A stretch of DNA of 64,000 nucleotides from Flavobacterium sp. ASV13. Its GTDB lineage: Bacteria > Bacteroidota > Bacteroidia > Flavobacteriales > Flavobacteriaceae. Positions 16,688 to 25,959 of the stretch are shown in pieces (the first letter of the stretch is position 1; every line of letters starts with the position of its first letter). A program made the translations under genes and the position numbers. The notes below the pieces were generated by a model, which made no database searches, was not told where the DNA came from, and saw only the letters and a program-made list of their open reading frames with translations. The stretch is from positions 372,001 through 436,000 of the forward strand of contig NZ_JQJY01000005.1 of assembly GCF_000745775.1 (NCBI RefSeq), written 5' to 3'.

Positions 16688-17824
16688 ATGAAAAATGTCA
16701 TTTTCAAAAAAACACTTTTTTGTTTACTATTATTATTGAGTTTTATTGGTTTCAGTCAAAATTTGCCTTTATCAAAAGATGCCCGAATAAGTGTGATTAC
16801 CTGCGGTTTAGGAAATGAAACGTATTCTTATTTTGGCCATACCGCCATTCGTGTTGCCGATCCGGTAAACAACATTGATGTTGTTTATAATTATGGCGCT
16901 TTTGATTTTAGAACACCGAATTTTGTTGCCAAATTTGCAAAAGGAGATTTACAGTATTTCGTCATTGTTCATTCTTTTATTGATTTCATAAATGAATACA
17001 ATTATGAGAAAAGAAGTGTTTTTGAACAAGAATTAATTATTCCACAAAACTTAAAACAAACGCTTTTTGACAACTTAAATACTACTTTGTCATCAGAAGA
17101 TCGCTATTATACTTATAAATTTATTGATAAAAACTGTACATCTATGGTTGTTGATGTAATCAATAAATCATTAAACCAAAATATAATCACTAAAAAAGGC
17201 GATACTGATATTACGTACCGCTCTATTCTATTTCCCTATTTTGATGGGCATTTTTATGATAAATTAGGAACCAGCATTATTTTTGGAACCAAAGTAGATC
17301 AACTCGGAACTAAAATATTTTTACCTTTTGAATTAAAAAACAGTTTAGCTAAAACTACTTTTCAGAATCATCCTCTGGCAAAAGAAAGCCAAACACTTTT
17401 AAGTTTTGAAAAAGAAACACCAACATCATGGTGGAATAATGTTTACACTTATCTTATTATATTGGCCTTTGTCATTTTGGCAAAAAATAAAATAATTGAC
17501 AAAATTTTCCTTTTGATTTTATCTTTAATGGGCGTCTTTTTTGTTGCCGTTGGATTTTATTCTTTTCACCACGAATTGGCGATGAATTACAATGTGCTTT
17601 TATTTAGTCCGCTATTGTTGATTTTGATTGTTTTCTCAATTCTAAAAAACAAAAGATGGACGTATCGTTTTGCCGTTTTACATCTGATGTTTTTACTGAT
17701 TTACACTTTGTTTTTAATCAACAAAGCGCACTTTTTTATTGTTTTTCCAATGATTATTACAAGCGGATTTGTTTTGATTAGAGTTGCTCTAAGAAACAAA
17801 AAACGCATTCCAATTATTATCTAA
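16688..17824 (+). CDS. lnb: Lnb-type lipoprotein N-acyltransferase homologue (DUF4105 family)
   Basis: The N-terminal periplasmic domain matches the family once called DUF4105 and now associated with Lnb, which N-acylates lipoproteins in Bacteroides. A signal-like segment (MKNVIFKKTLFCLLLLLSFI) is followed by ITCGLGNETYSYFGHTAIRV, the YNYGAFDF block and DKNCTSMV, supplying the conserved His and Cys. The last third has about five membrane helices (from residue 253). Length of 378 aa matches. The many lipobox proteins in this window would be possible substrates. Assignment of the activity rests on family knowledge. Confidence 0.8.
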   Translation: MKNVIFKKTLFCLLLLLSFIGFSQNLPLSKDARISVITCGLGNETYSYFGHTAIRVADPVNNIDVVYNYGAFDFRTPNFVAKFAKGDLQYFVIVHSFIDFINEYNYEKRSVFEQELIIPQNLKQTLFDNLNTTLSSEDRYYTYKFIDKNCTSMVVDVINKSLNQNIITKKGDTDITYRSILFPYFDGHFYDKLGTSIIFGTKVDQLGTKIFLPFELKNSLAKTTFQNHPLAKESQTLLSFEKETPTSWWNNVYTYLIILAFVILAKNKIIDKIFLLILSLMGVFFVAVGFYSFHHELAMNYNVLLFSPLLLILIVFSILKNKRWTYRFAVLHLMFLLIYTLFLINKAHFFIVFPMIITSGFVLIRVALRNKKRIPIII

Positions 17825-17827
17825 AAA

Positions 17828-19216
17828 CTATTGTCCTCGATAGAATAAAACGGTTGTAATGGTTTTGAAAGTAATGCTTAAATCCAGAAAAACACTTCGA
17901 TGTTTTATATAATATAAATCATACTGAAGCTTTATCAAACTCTCGTCAATAGATTCACCGTATGAATAATTTACCTGAGCCCATCCTGTCAAACCAGGCT
18001 TAATAACGTGACGTGTTTCATAAAAAGGCATTATTTTAGCAATTTCAGCAACAAAATAAGGACGTTCAGGTCTAGGTCCTATAACACCCATATCGCCAAT
18101 CAAAATATTAAAAAACTGCGGTAATTCATCTAATCTTGATTTACGCATGAATTTACCAAATGGGGTAATTCTTTTATCATTTAATTGAGCAAATGGTCCA
18201 TTGACATCTGTGTTTTCAATCATTGTTCTGAACTTGTAAATTTTAAAAACAACGCCATTTTTACCTACACGCTCCTGTGTATAAAACAAGCTCCCTTTAT
18301 TGGCAACTAAATTTCCAATAAAAATTACAGGAATAAACAGAACGCAAAATACTAAACCAATAACCGAAAGAGCAAACTCTATTAAACGAATTAAAATCAA
18401 ATACAACTTGTTGCTATTACTGCGACTAAATGGAAAAAAACGATAAAAATCTCGTTCTATGTAGTGTACAGGAATACGCTGTGTTTTACTTTCATATACA
18501 TGGGTATATTCTTTTATGATATTTCCAGATTCTAACAAATGAAGAAGCTGCTGGTACAGATCAGGTGTAATTCCATCCGTTTTTTGGGCTGCGATGACAA
18601 TCTCAGAAACATTGTGATGCATCACAAAATCCTCTAAATCCTGTTTTTTGATTTCCTTGACATAATTAAACTCATTACTTTGCTCTGTAACCGAATCAGA
18701 ATTCACAAAACCAATTATATTATAATGAGGATCAACATTTTCAAGACCTGAAACCAATCCTTCGACCTGATCTTTACCGCATATTAAAACCACACTTTGA
18801 GAAAAACGGTGCGAGGCTAAAAAAAAAGCGTAAAAAAAACGCCATACCAATAATATGCTAAGAATTACAAAATAGAAAACCAGAATCACCAAACGTTTTT
18901 TTGGAAGTTCTGGCGATAAAACAGGTGTAAATAAGTATAATATTACTGAAGCTGTTGCTGTTAAAACAACACTGCGAACAATTTGAACCTGATTGCTTGA
19001 GACCTGAAGATTATACATTTCAAAGATTACTCCAAAAATAAAGATATAAGCAATCAGCAAAATTGGTCTATAAAAATAAGCCAAATCCAAAATGTAATAC
19101 CGGTTGTCAAAAAGAAAGTGTAGTAGGTACAAACCGGTCATCAAAAAAGCAGCATCAAAAAAGCGCAATAATATTTTCCGTTCCGAAATCTCGAAATGCA
19201 TTTTTTTTCGTGCCAT
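17828..19216 (-). CDS. Undecaprenyl-phosphate sugar phosphotransferase (PHPT / WcaJ-WbaP type)
   Basis: An initiating transferase that moves a hexose-1-phosphate from a nucleotide sugar to undecaprenyl phosphate. Four N-terminal membrane helices and a Rossmann-like CoA-binding-type domain (LICGKDQVEGL) precede a re-entrant helix and the catalytic bacterial transferase domain: KFRTM, SRLDELPQ, DMGVIGPRPERP and GLTGWAQV. Length of 462 aa is standard. It is the last gene of the polysaccharide locus, has its own promoter-like box, and its stop lies only 3 bp from the convergent lnb stop. A second initiating enzyme is encoded at 61530-62507. Confidence 0.92.
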   Translation of the reverse strand: MARKKMHFEISERKILLRFFDAAFLMTGLYLLHFLFDNRYYILDLAYFYRPILLIAYIFIFGVIFEMYNLQVSSNQVQIVRSVVLTATASVILYLFTPVLSPELPKKRLVILVFYFVILSILLVWRFFYAFFLASHRFSQSVVLICGKDQVEGLVSGLENVDPHYNIIGFVNSDSVTEQSNEFNYVKEIKKQDLEDFVMHHNVSEIVIAAQKTDGITPDLYQQLLHLLESGNIIKEYTHVYESKTQRIPVHYIERDFYRFFPFSRSNSNKLYLILIRLIEFALSVIGLVFCVLFIPVIFIGNLVANKGSLFYTQERVGKNGVVFKIYKFRTMIENTDVNGPFAQLNDKRITPFGKFMRKSRLDELPQFFNILIGDMGVIGPRPERPYFVAEIAKIMPFYETRHVIKPGLTGWAQVNYSYGESIDESLIKLQYDLYYIKHRSVFLDLSITFKTITTVLFYRGQ

Positions 19217-19258
19217 AGTAAGTTGTAAGTTTTAAAGTTGGGGACTTTTTCTTCAACG

Positions 19259-19266
19259 CAAATGTA
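19259..19266 (-). promoter_or_regulatory. Candidate -7 box for the PHPT gene
   Basis: On the minus strand TACATTTG matches TAnnTTTG exactly in the 66-bp gap upstream of the PHPT gene; the expected leader is about 36 nt. No clear -33 element. Confidence 0.4.
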
Positions 19267-19282
19267 TTATAAAAATTATAAT

Positions 19283-20629
19283 TTAACCCTCTGATTTTTC
19301 AGCTTTTTGAGGCGATATTATATGTACTGAAAGCAATGACAAAGCATAAACAAATGCTGGTGCGGCGATTCTCATTGCGGCGTGATTTATAGTTAATAAC
19401 CAAAAGAGGTAAAACGACAAACAATAAAGATGTTGTCTGTTATTTATAAATAGAATTAATGGTGTTATAAATAGTATCAAAAGTCCAAAAATACCAAACA
19501 TACCATGTTCTGCCAACATTCGGGTAATTTCATTATGTGAGGCAACTTCATCACCTGATTCTTTTCGAAGTTCTTTCCCCATTCCGGCCCCAACTCCCAA
19601 TATAGGATTATCTAAAAAGAGGTTTATTTCAGAATCCATAATTCCTTCTCGTCCGCTCAATGCACTTTTCTTCACTCTGCCTAAAGCATCTTTATTTGCA
19701 TAACGTTTATCAATTAGCCCTCTTGTTTGAATAGAACTATAAGTCCAAACGCCAACACCCATTAAACTTGTTAAAATAAGTACAAAACCAAATTTTGTCT
19801 TCCCTTTTGCATTTGAAAATTGATACAAAAAAAATAGAAGACAAACAATCATGACAACTCCAGTTATAATCCCTCCTCTAGAAAAAGTTACAACTCCTCG
19901 ATAACTAATAAAGGCAAGTATACATCCATTCAAAATAATATCTTTTATTGATTTGGAGGACAACACAAGCTGCGTAAAAAAAATAAAAATTCCCAAACCT
20001 AAAATTGTCGATACCTGATTTGGCCCAAATCCTCCCGATGTTTCAAAATTAGAACCTGTGCTTGTTACTACATCTCTCACGCTCGGTGTGTATAAAAATA
20101 AATAAGCTGTCGTAGTCAAAATCGGCAATCCCATTACAGAAAGAATATTCTGCAATTGAGAAAATTGAATCCGCCTAGAGTACATATATATAGAACAAAT
20201 TCCTAAACAAACTGGCCCCGAAAGATTAAAAAATAATAGCTTTTTAACATCAATATTAACTTGATCTACTGAAGCTGTAATCAAAATACAAGGAATAAGT
20301 AAAATCAAGAAAAACCAATAAATAAAAGAGGATGGTGAAAAACTGCTATAAATCATGCCTAATAACATGAAAAAAACAAGATTAAATTTTACATATTCAT
20401 TATTAAAATTCCCACCTGTCATACGCAAAAAAACCTCTACGCCCACCAAATATGCACACACCAGCAATACTTCATTATTTCGGTTTTTTGTTTTATTCAC
20501 CAAATAAATTCCAACTATTGGTATTACAAGTGCATAAAGTTTCGAAAGAGCCGGCAAAACAAAAACTGCCAGAGCAATAAGCAAATGAAATAAAATAAGA
20601 TAATTATATGTGATGGTTTTGTTTTTCAT
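19283..20629 (-). CDS. O-antigen ligase/polymerase family membrane protein (Wzy/WaaL type)
   Basis: A polytopic inner-membrane protein with about eleven to twelve hydrophobic segments and a large periplasmic loop containing NPILGVGAGMG followed by ASHNEITRMLAEHG, the Wzy_C/O-antigen ligase signature with its conserved His. It either polymerises repeat units (Wzy) or ligates finished polymer to lipid A-core (WaaL); sequence alone does not separate the two. The Wzm/Wzt exporter in the same locus and the absence of a Wzx flippase favour a ligase or a second pathway. It ends the long GT operon, 8 bp after the preceding gene. Confidence 0.83.
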   Translation of the reverse strand: MKNKTITYNYLILFHLLIALAVFVLPALSKLYALVIPIVGIYLVNKTKNRNNEVLLVCAYLVGVEVFLRMTGGNFNNEYVKFNLVFFMLLGMIYSSFSPSSFIYWFFLILLIPCILITASVDQVNIDVKKLLFFNLSGPVCLGICSIYMYSRRIQFSQLQNILSVMGLPILTTTAYLFLYTPSVRDVVTSTGSNFETSGGFGPNQVSTILGLGIFIFFTQLVLSSKSIKDIILNGCILAFISYRGVVTFSRGGIITGVVMIVCLLFFLYQFSNAKGKTKFGFVLILTSLMGVGVWTYSSIQTRGLIDKRYANKDALGRVKKSALSGREGIMDSEINLFLDNPILGVGAGMGKELRKESGDEVASHNEITRMLAEHGMFGIFGLLILFITPLILFINNRQHLYCLSFYLFWLLTINHAAMRIAAPAFVYALSLLSVHIISPQKAEKSEG

Positions 20630-20637
20630 TAAAATAT

Positions 20638-21738
20638 TTATGCTGGAATTTCAGGAGTAAAATTAGTTAAAGAATTTAACCATTGTAAATAAACTTTGAT
20701 AATTGATTTTTGAGAATATCTTGATTCAACAACATGATGTAAAGCTTGCCCCATCTGAAAGCGCTCATCTTCATTCTCAATTAATCTCAGCAGTGACTCT
20801 TCAAATTGGCTTAGATTATTTGAATCGACCAAAAGACCTTCTTTCACTGAATTAATAATTTCAGAAATCTGACCAACATTTGTAGCTACAACTGCTTTTT
20901 TATGCAATCCGTATTCCAAAATCGCGAGTGGAAGTCCCTCTGATAAAGAGGGCAAAACTGCAATTTCACACTGTTTTAAAACAGAAGCTACATTATCAAC
21001 TGTTCCATAGAGAAAAACAGACTTTTCTAATTTTAATTCGTTGATCAAATTCTTGATTTTTTCAGAATGGCTGTCTTGAAAATCTTTTCCAAAAAAATGA
21101 AAAGTCCAATCTGGATATTTTTCTTTAATTAAATGCGCCGTTTTAATCAATAATTCATGATTTTTTTGCGGACGTAGATTAGCTACACAGATAATCCTTT
21201 TATTGTCTTTTCCTTTTAGTAAAAACTCTTTTTGTGAATTAATAATATCATCGATGAAATTAGGAAAATAGACAACATTTTTGATCTTTAAATAGTATTC
21301 TGCCCAATTTTTTAAAGCCGAATTAACCGCAATGCTTCCTTCAAAAAAGAATGAGCCTATTTTCAATCCTATGTTTTTTCGTTCAGCCAGATTCTGCGAA
21401 ATGCCATAATGATCATGCCAAACGATTTTGATTTTAGGAAAAATACATTTAACCAGAACGGCTAAAAAAAATGAAGAGCTATGTGCGTGAATAACCTCGA
21501 CTGCATTTTTTTTAATATATGATCTCGCTGCAAAAATTGCTTTTAAATCTATTTTTTTCTTCTTGTTTAAAAATAAGTACGTAACTTTTTCATCAATTTG
21601 GTTTATAAGCAAACCTTCTTTTCGGGTTGTAATTAAACCTGAAAATTCAATTTCTTTTGACAATGCATTAGCATAATTGACTGCCATGCGCTCCGCTCCG
21701 CCGGCTTCTAAAGAATCAATTAGTTGAACAATTCTCAT
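20638..21738 (-). CDS. Glycosyltransferase family 4
   Basis: A GT-B retaining glycosyltransferase. The N-terminus IDSLEAGGAERMA is the typical acceptor-side start, and the C-terminal donor domain has RIICVANLRPQKNHE and the E-x7-E motif EGLPLAILE. It has no signal or membrane anchor, so it acts at the cytoplasmic face. It overlaps the upstream GT4 gene by 1 bp (translational coupling). Sugar specificity is unknown. Confidence 0.9.
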   Translation of the reverse strand: MRIVQLIDSLEAGGAERMAVNYANALSKEIEFSGLITTRKEGLLINQIDEKVTYLFLNKKKKIDLKAIFAARSYIKKNAVEVIHAHSSSFFLAVLVKCIFPKIKIVWHDHYGISQNLAERKNIGLKIGSFFFEGSIAVNSALKNWAEYYLKIKNVVYFPNFIDDIINSQKEFLLKGKDNKRIICVANLRPQKNHELLIKTAHLIKEKYPDWTFHFFGKDFQDSHSEKIKNLINELKLEKSVFLYGTVDNVASVLKQCEIAVLPSLSEGLPLAILEYGLHKKAVVATNVGQISEIINSVKEGLLVDSNNLSQFEESLLRLIENEDERFQMGQALHHVVESRYSQKSIIKVYLQWLNSLTNFTPEIPA

Positions 21739-22847
21739 TAAAGTAAATTTTTAATTTCTTTTTCAAAAAAGTCAGTTGTATAAGTTCTGGACCAATCCTC
21801 TGCCAGTTTGCTCTTCTTTGCAAAAATATCTTTGTTTGCAATAATTGCCTTTAGCTGAGTCGAATCTTTTTCTAAACTCATTTCAAGAAAAACACCGCGA
21901 TTTCCCTCATCAAGCATAAACGGAACGCAAGATATTTTTGTAGCAACTGGAACACAACCCCAGAACATTCCTTCAGCGATTGCTTTTGGCCAGCCTTCAC
22001 TTTTTGATGCCAATAGTACAAAATGACTTTTTTGATATGCTTTTGAAACCACATCTTTTTCTTGATTTCCACGCAAAAAAACAAACTCTTCTAATTTATT
22101 TTCTTTGATATAAATTTCCAGATTATTTTTTTCAGTGCCATTTCCATACAAATCCAAATTTGCTTTTATCCCACTTTCATTTAACATTTGTACTAATTTA
22201 ATAGCATAAAGCGGATTTTTCCCAACAACTAAACTACCTACAAAAATAAATTTCGCTACTTCATCTATATTATCCTTAATAACGGTTTGTTTTTCGATTT
22301 CAGAATAAGTTGCCGTAAAAAATGATTTTATATTTTTGGATTGATTTTTCCAACTTCCATAAACCAAAACTTGAATATTACGAGTTAGAAAAGAATTATT
22401 AAGAATCCATTTTTGTAAACGATAAGACAATGGCTGTTTACTCTCCGGATCCCAATTGCCAGCATATTTTGCAGTTTTCTTTTTATTTGGAAAAAAAACC
22501 TGCATAATACATCCTAGCAAACCTATATTTCCAGGGCAACGCAAATGAATATGATCTGCATTATACATTGCCTTTAAAAGGATAAACATATTCACAAAAC
22601 TAAAAAAGAATGTTTTTACAATCTCTTTGAATGATTTAAGATTATTATCACGCAACTTATAATGACCTGAAATCTTAAAAGGAATTTCTGAAATAAGAAG
22701 TCCATTATCTGACTCCCAAACAGGACAGCAAAAAACGACTTCAGCATATTTTGCCCAAACTATTAATTCATTCACATAAGGGCCATATGCGAATGCTTTT
22801 CCATTTTTGTAAATAATGGGAGCGTTTGTAACAACTAATAATTTCAT
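21738..22847 (-). CDS. Glycosyltransferase family 4
   Basis: A 369-aa GT-B enzyme. The C-terminal domain has FIFVGSLVVGKNP, DLYGNGTEKNNLE and the E-x7-E motif EGWPKAIAE. The N-terminal domain is less typical (VTNAPIIYKNGKAFAYGPYV), as in several flavobacterial capsule GTs. It overlaps both neighbours by 1 bp, placing it firmly in the GT operon. Donor and acceptor are unknown. Confidence 0.87.
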   Translation of the reverse strand: MKLLVVTNAPIIYKNGKAFAYGPYVNELIVWAKYAEVVFCCPVWESDNGLLISEIPFKISGHYKLRDNNLKSFKEIVKTFFFSFVNMFILLKAMYNADHIHLRCPGNIGLLGCIMQVFFPNKKKTAKYAGNWDPESKQPLSYRLQKWILNNSFLTRNIQVLVYGSWKNQSKNIKSFFTATYSEIEKQTVIKDNIDEVAKFIFVGSLVVGKNPLYAIKLVQMLNESGIKANLDLYGNGTEKNNLEIYIKENKLEEFVFLRGNQEKDVVSKAYQKSHFVLLASKSEGWPKAIAEGMFWGCVPVATKISCVPFMLDEGNRGVFLEMSLEKDSTQLKAIIANKDIFAKKSKLAEDWSRTYTTDFFEKEIKNLL

Positions 22848-23401
22848 TAAATATAACCTTTTGAACCTTTTTGGGAAATTAATACTGCCGGAACTCCTAA
22901 GACGATTGAATTATCAGGAAATGAATCTTTCACCATTGAACATGCTCCTACAACAACATTATTTCCTAAAATAATTTTACCTGCAATAACCGAATTTGCC
23001 CCAATATATACTTCATCTCCTAAAACAGGGGTTCCTCTATTTTCATTAATTCCAGAAACTCCAATCGTAACTCCTTGTGAAATATTGCAATTGTCTCCAA
23101 TTATCACATTTGAATTTATAATAATTCCTCCAAAATGTCCAATGTAAAAAGAATGTCCAATTTTTGCAGCGTAAGGAATTGAAATACCTGTACAAATTTC
23201 GATGCTTTTTTGCCATAGCAAAATTAAAACCAATAAAGGAAACCTAAACAGTTTCCATTTTACTTTATTGTGAATCAGATTTGCGATTCTAAACTGGAAA
23301 ATAGCCCAAAAACCTTGTGTTAAAAAAACGATGCTAAAAAAATGACCGCCATATTTTCGATACTTTTTATAATCTGAAACTATTAACTGAAATACATTCA
23401 T
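22847..23401 (-). CDS. Hexapeptide-repeat O-acetyltransferase (CysE/WcaB-like)
   Basis: The left-handed beta-helix of the serine acetyltransferase-like family occupies about residues 75-180: YIGHFGGIIINSNVIIGDNC, SQGVTIGVSG, and the loop/insert GTPVLGDEVYIGANSVIAG. The N-terminal helices (FQLIVSDYKKYRKYGG) replace the CysE N-domain. In a GT operon it most likely acetylates a sugar residue, as WcaB does in colanic acid loci, rather than serine. 184 aa, coupled to its neighbour by a 1-bp overlap. Confidence 0.87.
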   Translation of the reverse strand: MNVFQLIVSDYKKYRKYGGHFFSIVFLTQGFWAIFQFRIANLIHNKVKWKLFRFPLLVLILLWQKSIEICTGISIPYAAKIGHSFYIGHFGGIIINSNVIIGDNCNISQGVTIGVSGINENRGTPVLGDEVYIGANSVIAGKIILGNNVVVGACSMVKDSFPDNSIVLGVPAVLISQKGSKGYI

Positions 23402-23419
23402 AGCATTATTGTTTTGTTT

Positions 23420-24424
23420 TCAATTTTCGGTTTTTGGTTTATCAAATAATAAACTCCACCAGCCTACTGTTCTCCCAAGTGCTTCTGTAAAAGCTTCTTT
23501 TTTATTGTTGCTTGTCAATGAATTAGTAAATCTGATTACGGTTAACAAAATAGTTATGGCGTTCCATTTTAAGCGATCATTAAAATTTGGATCCGGATTT
23601 TTTACTCTCCATACATACCAGCCATTTCTTACGACCATTTTTCCATATTTATACTGATTCGGACGTCCGGAAGAGGCATGATAATGACCTAATTTTGCTT
23701 CTGTATTTAAATATAAATCTCCAATTTTAGAAACTCTTATCGTAAAATCTGCATCTTCATATAAACCATATCCTTCAAAATAAGTTGAAAAGACCATTTT
23801 ATCAAAAACTGATTTTCTAAAAGAAGAAACTCCTCCCATTAATTGCTCAACCTTGTATATTTTATTGCTTGGAGGTAAAAACCCTACGCTTCTTCCGTGT
23901 GAAAAATTTGGAGAAAAACCGGGCGGGCAATCACTGTCTAAATTTAGTTTTTTTCGAAGAACAAAACGGCTTCCATCGATGCGTTTCCATCCATCAAAAT
24001 AAAATTCATTAATTTTAGGAGTATAATTTTCAGATGTTTTTTCCCATTTCACTTCATTGAAAATATAACCTCCAACTCCAAGAGCTTCCGGAAACATGCT
24101 ATAAGTTTCTATTATTTTCTCAAAATAATTTGGTTCTAAAACAGTATCATCATCTAAAAAACAAATAATATCGCTGTTTTCATTTACATTTTTAATACCA
24201 AAATTTCTTTGTTTTGTAAGACCTCGATTGGCATCATCAACTAAAAAATATTTTAAGTTTTCGAATTGATTTTCTTCTAAAATAATTTTGGTTTCATTAT
24301 TTGAAGATCCATCAATAATTAAAATTTCATCTGGATAAAAACGCTGAATTTGTACCGATTGCAATAATTTCAACAATGGTTCAGGACGCATATAGGTGCA
24401 AATAATTAAGGAAAACGTCATCAT
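23420..24424 (-). CDS. Glycosyltransferase family 2
   Basis: An inverting GT-A enzyme. The nucleotide-binding start FSLIICTYMRPEPLLKLL and IDGSSNNET are followed by the metal-binding FLDDDT (about residue 90) and GVSSFRKSVFD with YEDADFTIR in the acceptor region. 334 aa, soluble. The start overlaps the stop of the upstream two-domain GT by 4 bp. Two consecutive ATG codons open the frame. Specificity unknown. Confidence 0.9.
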   Translation of the reverse strand: MMTFSLIICTYMRPEPLLKLLQSVQIQRFYPDEILIIDGSSNNETKIILEENQFENLKYFLVDDANRGLTKQRNFGIKNVNENSDIICFLDDDTVLEPNYFEKIIETYSMFPEALGVGGYIFNEVKWEKTSENYTPKINEFYFDGWKRIDGSRFVLRKKLNLDSDCPPGFSPNFSHGRSVGFLPPSNKIYKVEQLMGGVSSFRKSVFDKMVFSTYFEGYGLYEDADFTIRVSKIGDLYLNTEAKLGHYHASSGRPNQYKYGKMVVRNGWYVWRVKNPDPNFNDRLKWNAITILLTVIRFTNSLTSNNKKEAFTEALGRTVGWWSLLFDKPKTEN

Positions 24425-25959
24425 TTGTTTTTTAATTTATCTGCCCAGTAAATACTTTTTTCCCATTCCCTTTGAAACTTAAAAAAGTATTTCAACGGAT
24501 TTTTAACGGGTTGTTTTCGATAAGCTTTAAAGAACAAAATAGTCTTGTAACCTTTATGCTGCTCTTTTGTTTCATGCAATAATTTAAAAAGCGATATTGT
24601 TGGTGACGGTTTTGGTTTTACAGCATCTTTGTTCCAAATTAAATCTGGTTTTGTTCTGAAGCCTCCTATTGGTGCTTTTAGATGCAAAATTTCGGGATTT
24701 GGAAAATATAGAACATCAAATCCGGCATTACGCAATTGCATTCCGAAATCATTATCTTCTCCATAACCAAACTCAAATCCCATTCTGAAAGAAACTTTTT
24801 CAAGTAACTTACTTTTTATGAAACTATTTCCTGAACCAAAGAAAGGAGCCTGATATACATGATTCATTGTTTTTACATCATTTGATGTTAAATAAGAGTT
24901 ACTTGCAACTACAGTTCCGTATTTAACACAATTTGCAAGTGTATGTTCTATCAGATCTTTGCTAAACTCATTATCGTCATCATTTAAAAAAACCCATTCA
25001 CTTTCAACTTCGGCCAAGGCCAAATTTCTCGCATTGCATGCGCCAGCCTGATGAGTAAAAATGTGTTTGATAAAGAAAGGCCATTCTCTATCAGCTAAAT
25101 AATCCAGCTCAGAAAAGCTATCTGGATATGGATTTTGTTCGACTATAATCACCTTTTTAGGCAAATGAGTCTGAACTGACAAGTCTTTCAAAACATTCAA
25201 TAAATACTCTTTTCTGCCAATAGTTGGAATAATTACGTCGATTGTTCCAGTATCAAGCACTTTTCTACTTGACTGAACATCAATATTTTCAATTAAATTG
25301 GTTTTTATTTTTCTTTTACGATAAAAAAAGCTAAAAATAAATGGCAATAAAGCCACTTGTTTTTCATAAAACATCAAATTAAAAAATAGTAAAACAGTCC
25401 AACGCGCTCTATAATGTTGTTTCACAAATCTGAACAATAAAAACTTATTTGCGCTTGTTTTTCCAGTTTGCAAATTGTTTTTTATCAGCGAAGGCTCAGA
25501 GTAACATAAAAGCCCTAATGGCTGATATAATTTGGCAATCGAATTTAAAAAATAATCAAAATTTGAATCCGGTTTAATGTTATCCGATATCTTACATAAA
25601 ATTTCAGCTTGAATAACACCAACTGTGCCACTCATTTGCCATGTTGGGTAAGTTTCTTTTTTATTCACCTTAATAAATACAGCCCCATCAACATAACCAA
25701 TTCCCTTACCGATAAAATCAGAAACATCAGGATTGTAGCTCAGCATTATTTTCTTATGATGAAGAGATTCATTTAAACCTTCAAGATTCAACAGTTTTTC
25801 AAAATTTTGATCGCACCAAACTATTTTTGACTCTGGATTTTTTAGGGCAACATCAATCAAAACCGATGCGATAGTACCTTTATCATTAAAAGGCAAAACG
25901 TCATTAATCTCCGTAACAACTTTTACGGCCTTATTATAATTATGATATATTATTATCAT
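24421..25959 (-). CDS. Two-part glycosyltransferase: unknown N-terminal domain plus GT2 domain
   Basis: The C-terminal half (about residues 235-450) is a clear GT2 domain: IDVIIPTIGRKEYLLNVL, EQNPYPDS, FLNDDDNEF and YGEDNDFGMQLR. The first 220 residues are not standard for GT2; they read as an alpha/beta domain with IVWCDQNFEKLL and GYVDGAVF, which may be a decayed or divergent second GT-A fold, followed by a hydrophobic patch (LLFFNLMFYEKQVALLPFIF). 512 aa against about 300 for a plain GT2. It overlaps both neighbours by 4 bp. Confidence 0.85.
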   Translation of the reverse strand: MIIIYHNYNKAVKVVTEINDVLPFNDKGTIASVLIDVALKNPESKIVWCDQNFEKLLNLEGLNESLHHKKIMLSYNPDVSDFIGKGIGYVDGAVFIKVNKKETYPTWQMSGTVGVIQAEILCKISDNIKPDSNFDYFLNSIAKLYQPLGLLCYSEPSLIKNNLQTGKTSANKFLLFRFVKQHYRARWTVLLFFNLMFYEKQVALLPFIFSFFYRKRKIKTNLIENIDVQSSRKVLDTGTIDVIIPTIGRKEYLLNVLKDLSVQTHLPKKVIIVEQNPYPDSFSELDYLADREWPFFIKHIFTHQAGACNARNLALAEVESEWVFLNDDDNEFSKDLIEHTLANCVKYGTVVASNSYLTSNDVKTMNHVYQAPFFGSGNSFIKSKLLEKVSFRMGFEFGYGEDNDFGMQLRNAGFDVLYFPNPEILHLKAPIGGFRTKPDLIWNKDAVKPKPSPTISLFKLLHETKEQHKGYKTILFFKAYRKQPVKNPLKYFFKFQREWEKSIYWADKLKNK

